From NCBI GenBank assembly GCA_905235495.1, contig CAJOMK010000083.1, forward strand, positions 1-5,892: a stretch of 5,892 nucleotides of DNA. The letters run 5' to 3'. The stretch's first letter is position 1. Each line of letters starts with the position of its first letter. Shown here one piece after another: positions 5,460 to 5,892 of this stretch. Both the position numbers and the translations under genes were made by a program. The notes beneath the pieces were generated by a model. It saw only the letters and a list, made by a program, of their open reading frames with translations. It did no database searches and was not told where the DNA came from. Origin of the DNA: an uncultured Methanobrevibacter sp. (GTDB lineage: Archaea; Methanobacteriota; Methanobacteria; Methanobacteriales; Methanobacteriaceae).

Positions 5460-5892
5460 TTATAAAATTCTTAAAACCTCATAGGTTGAAGAACCAGTTG
5501 CCAACCATGAAAAACTCATTTTCAGCAGTCTTCTTGCCTTGGCAACATAATTTCCCAGAGCAATCACCTCCAAGACAATAAAACACTCTACATGACCATT
5601 TTGACAACTTCAACCTTAACAGTCCAAACACAGCAATTCAAGACCATAACTGCATTACCCACAGAAATTCTCATCCGCATCAACCACAATATATAACTTA
5701 TCAGCCCTGCTGAGACCTGTCATCAACATTGCATTCTTAAATTAGAATCCAATTTATCATTTACACTGAATGTAGTGGAAGCTTCACCTGAACTGAACTT
5801 CTCATTACCAAGATATAGCACTGTAGCAGTGTAATTGCCAATAGGCAAAGATTCATTGAAAGTCACTTCTCCATAACCTTTCTCGACTGGAA
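5460..5892 (-). pseudogene. C-terminal remnant of an adhesin-like protein with Ig-like domains (broken, runs off the right edge)
   Basis: On the minus strand the frame from 5890 reads an Ig-like repeat end: GEVTFNESLPIGNYTATVLY, LGNEKFSSGEASTTFSVNDK, LDSNL, then stop at 5723-5725. The pattern 'G..TF...L..GNYTATV.Y.GNE.F......TTF.V' is typical of bacterial/archaeal Ig-like (Big_3-type) domains in large cell-surface adhesin-like proteins of Methanobrevibacter. A second domain follows only through frame changes: NVDDR at about 5730, KLYIVVDADENF (5664-5699), GNAVMVLN, VEVV, NGHVE, then GNYVAKA (5535-5555). The longest final frame ends at TAA 5460-5462. Several indels and stops show decay. The N-terminal part, including any signal peptide, lies outside the window, so I cannot tell whether the upstream gene is intact and merely shortened at 5723. 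Base composition is less A/T-extreme than the flanking spacers, as expected for former coding DNA. Confidence 0.7.

Overview
The window is AT-rich and reads as a methanogenic archaeon of the order Methanobacteriales, most likely Methanobrevibacter. Three things suggest this. The four intact genes form a lysC-dapA-dapB-asd cluster with archaeal-type protein features. The Shine-Dalgarno sites are of the AGGTG / AGATGAT kind. The right end carries a decayed Ig-like 'adhesin-like protein' reading frame of the sort abundant in gut Methanobrevibacter. The genus is an inference from sequence character; no database search was run.

Left part (1-4459, all plus strand) holds four complete, healthy-looking genes that act in sequence on aspartate. 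They are aspartate kinase (lysC, 16-1233), 4-hydroxy-tetrahydrodipicolinate synthase (dapA, 1506-2399), 4-hydroxy-tetrahydrodipicolinate reductase (dapB, 2496-3314) and aspartate-semialdehyde dehydrogenase (asd, 3410-4459). LysC and Asd make aspartate semialdehyde, the branch point to threonine, methionine and lysine. DapA and DapB carry it to tetrahydrodipicolinate, towards diaminopimelate and lysine. Later lysine genes (an aminotransferase such as DapL, DapF, LysA) are not in the window. Gaps of 272, 96 and 95 bases separate the four genes, and two of the gaps contain hairpins, so this may be several transcription units or an operon with internal control points rather than one tightly packed message.

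Right part (4460-5892) is a graveyard of accessory sequence. After the T-tracts behind asd come three modules. The first is a minus-strand small acidic gene with a strong GGAGG site but an in-frame TAA at codon 64 (4626-4949). The second is a plus-strand remnant of a small gene broken by frameshifts and stops (5069-5304). The third is the frameshifted C-terminal end of a minus-strand adhesin-like gene entering from the right edge (5460-5892), which still has a hairpin plus T-tract terminator. Copies of an AT-rich intergenic repeat with the core GTTTCGTAAAA separate these modules. The best copy (4969-5060) is a 92-base near-palindrome lying exactly between the two divergent small genes, and a short hairpin with the same core lies between lysC and dapA.

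No clear new functional system is visible. The repeat family and the small broken genes it brackets are the least explained part of the window.
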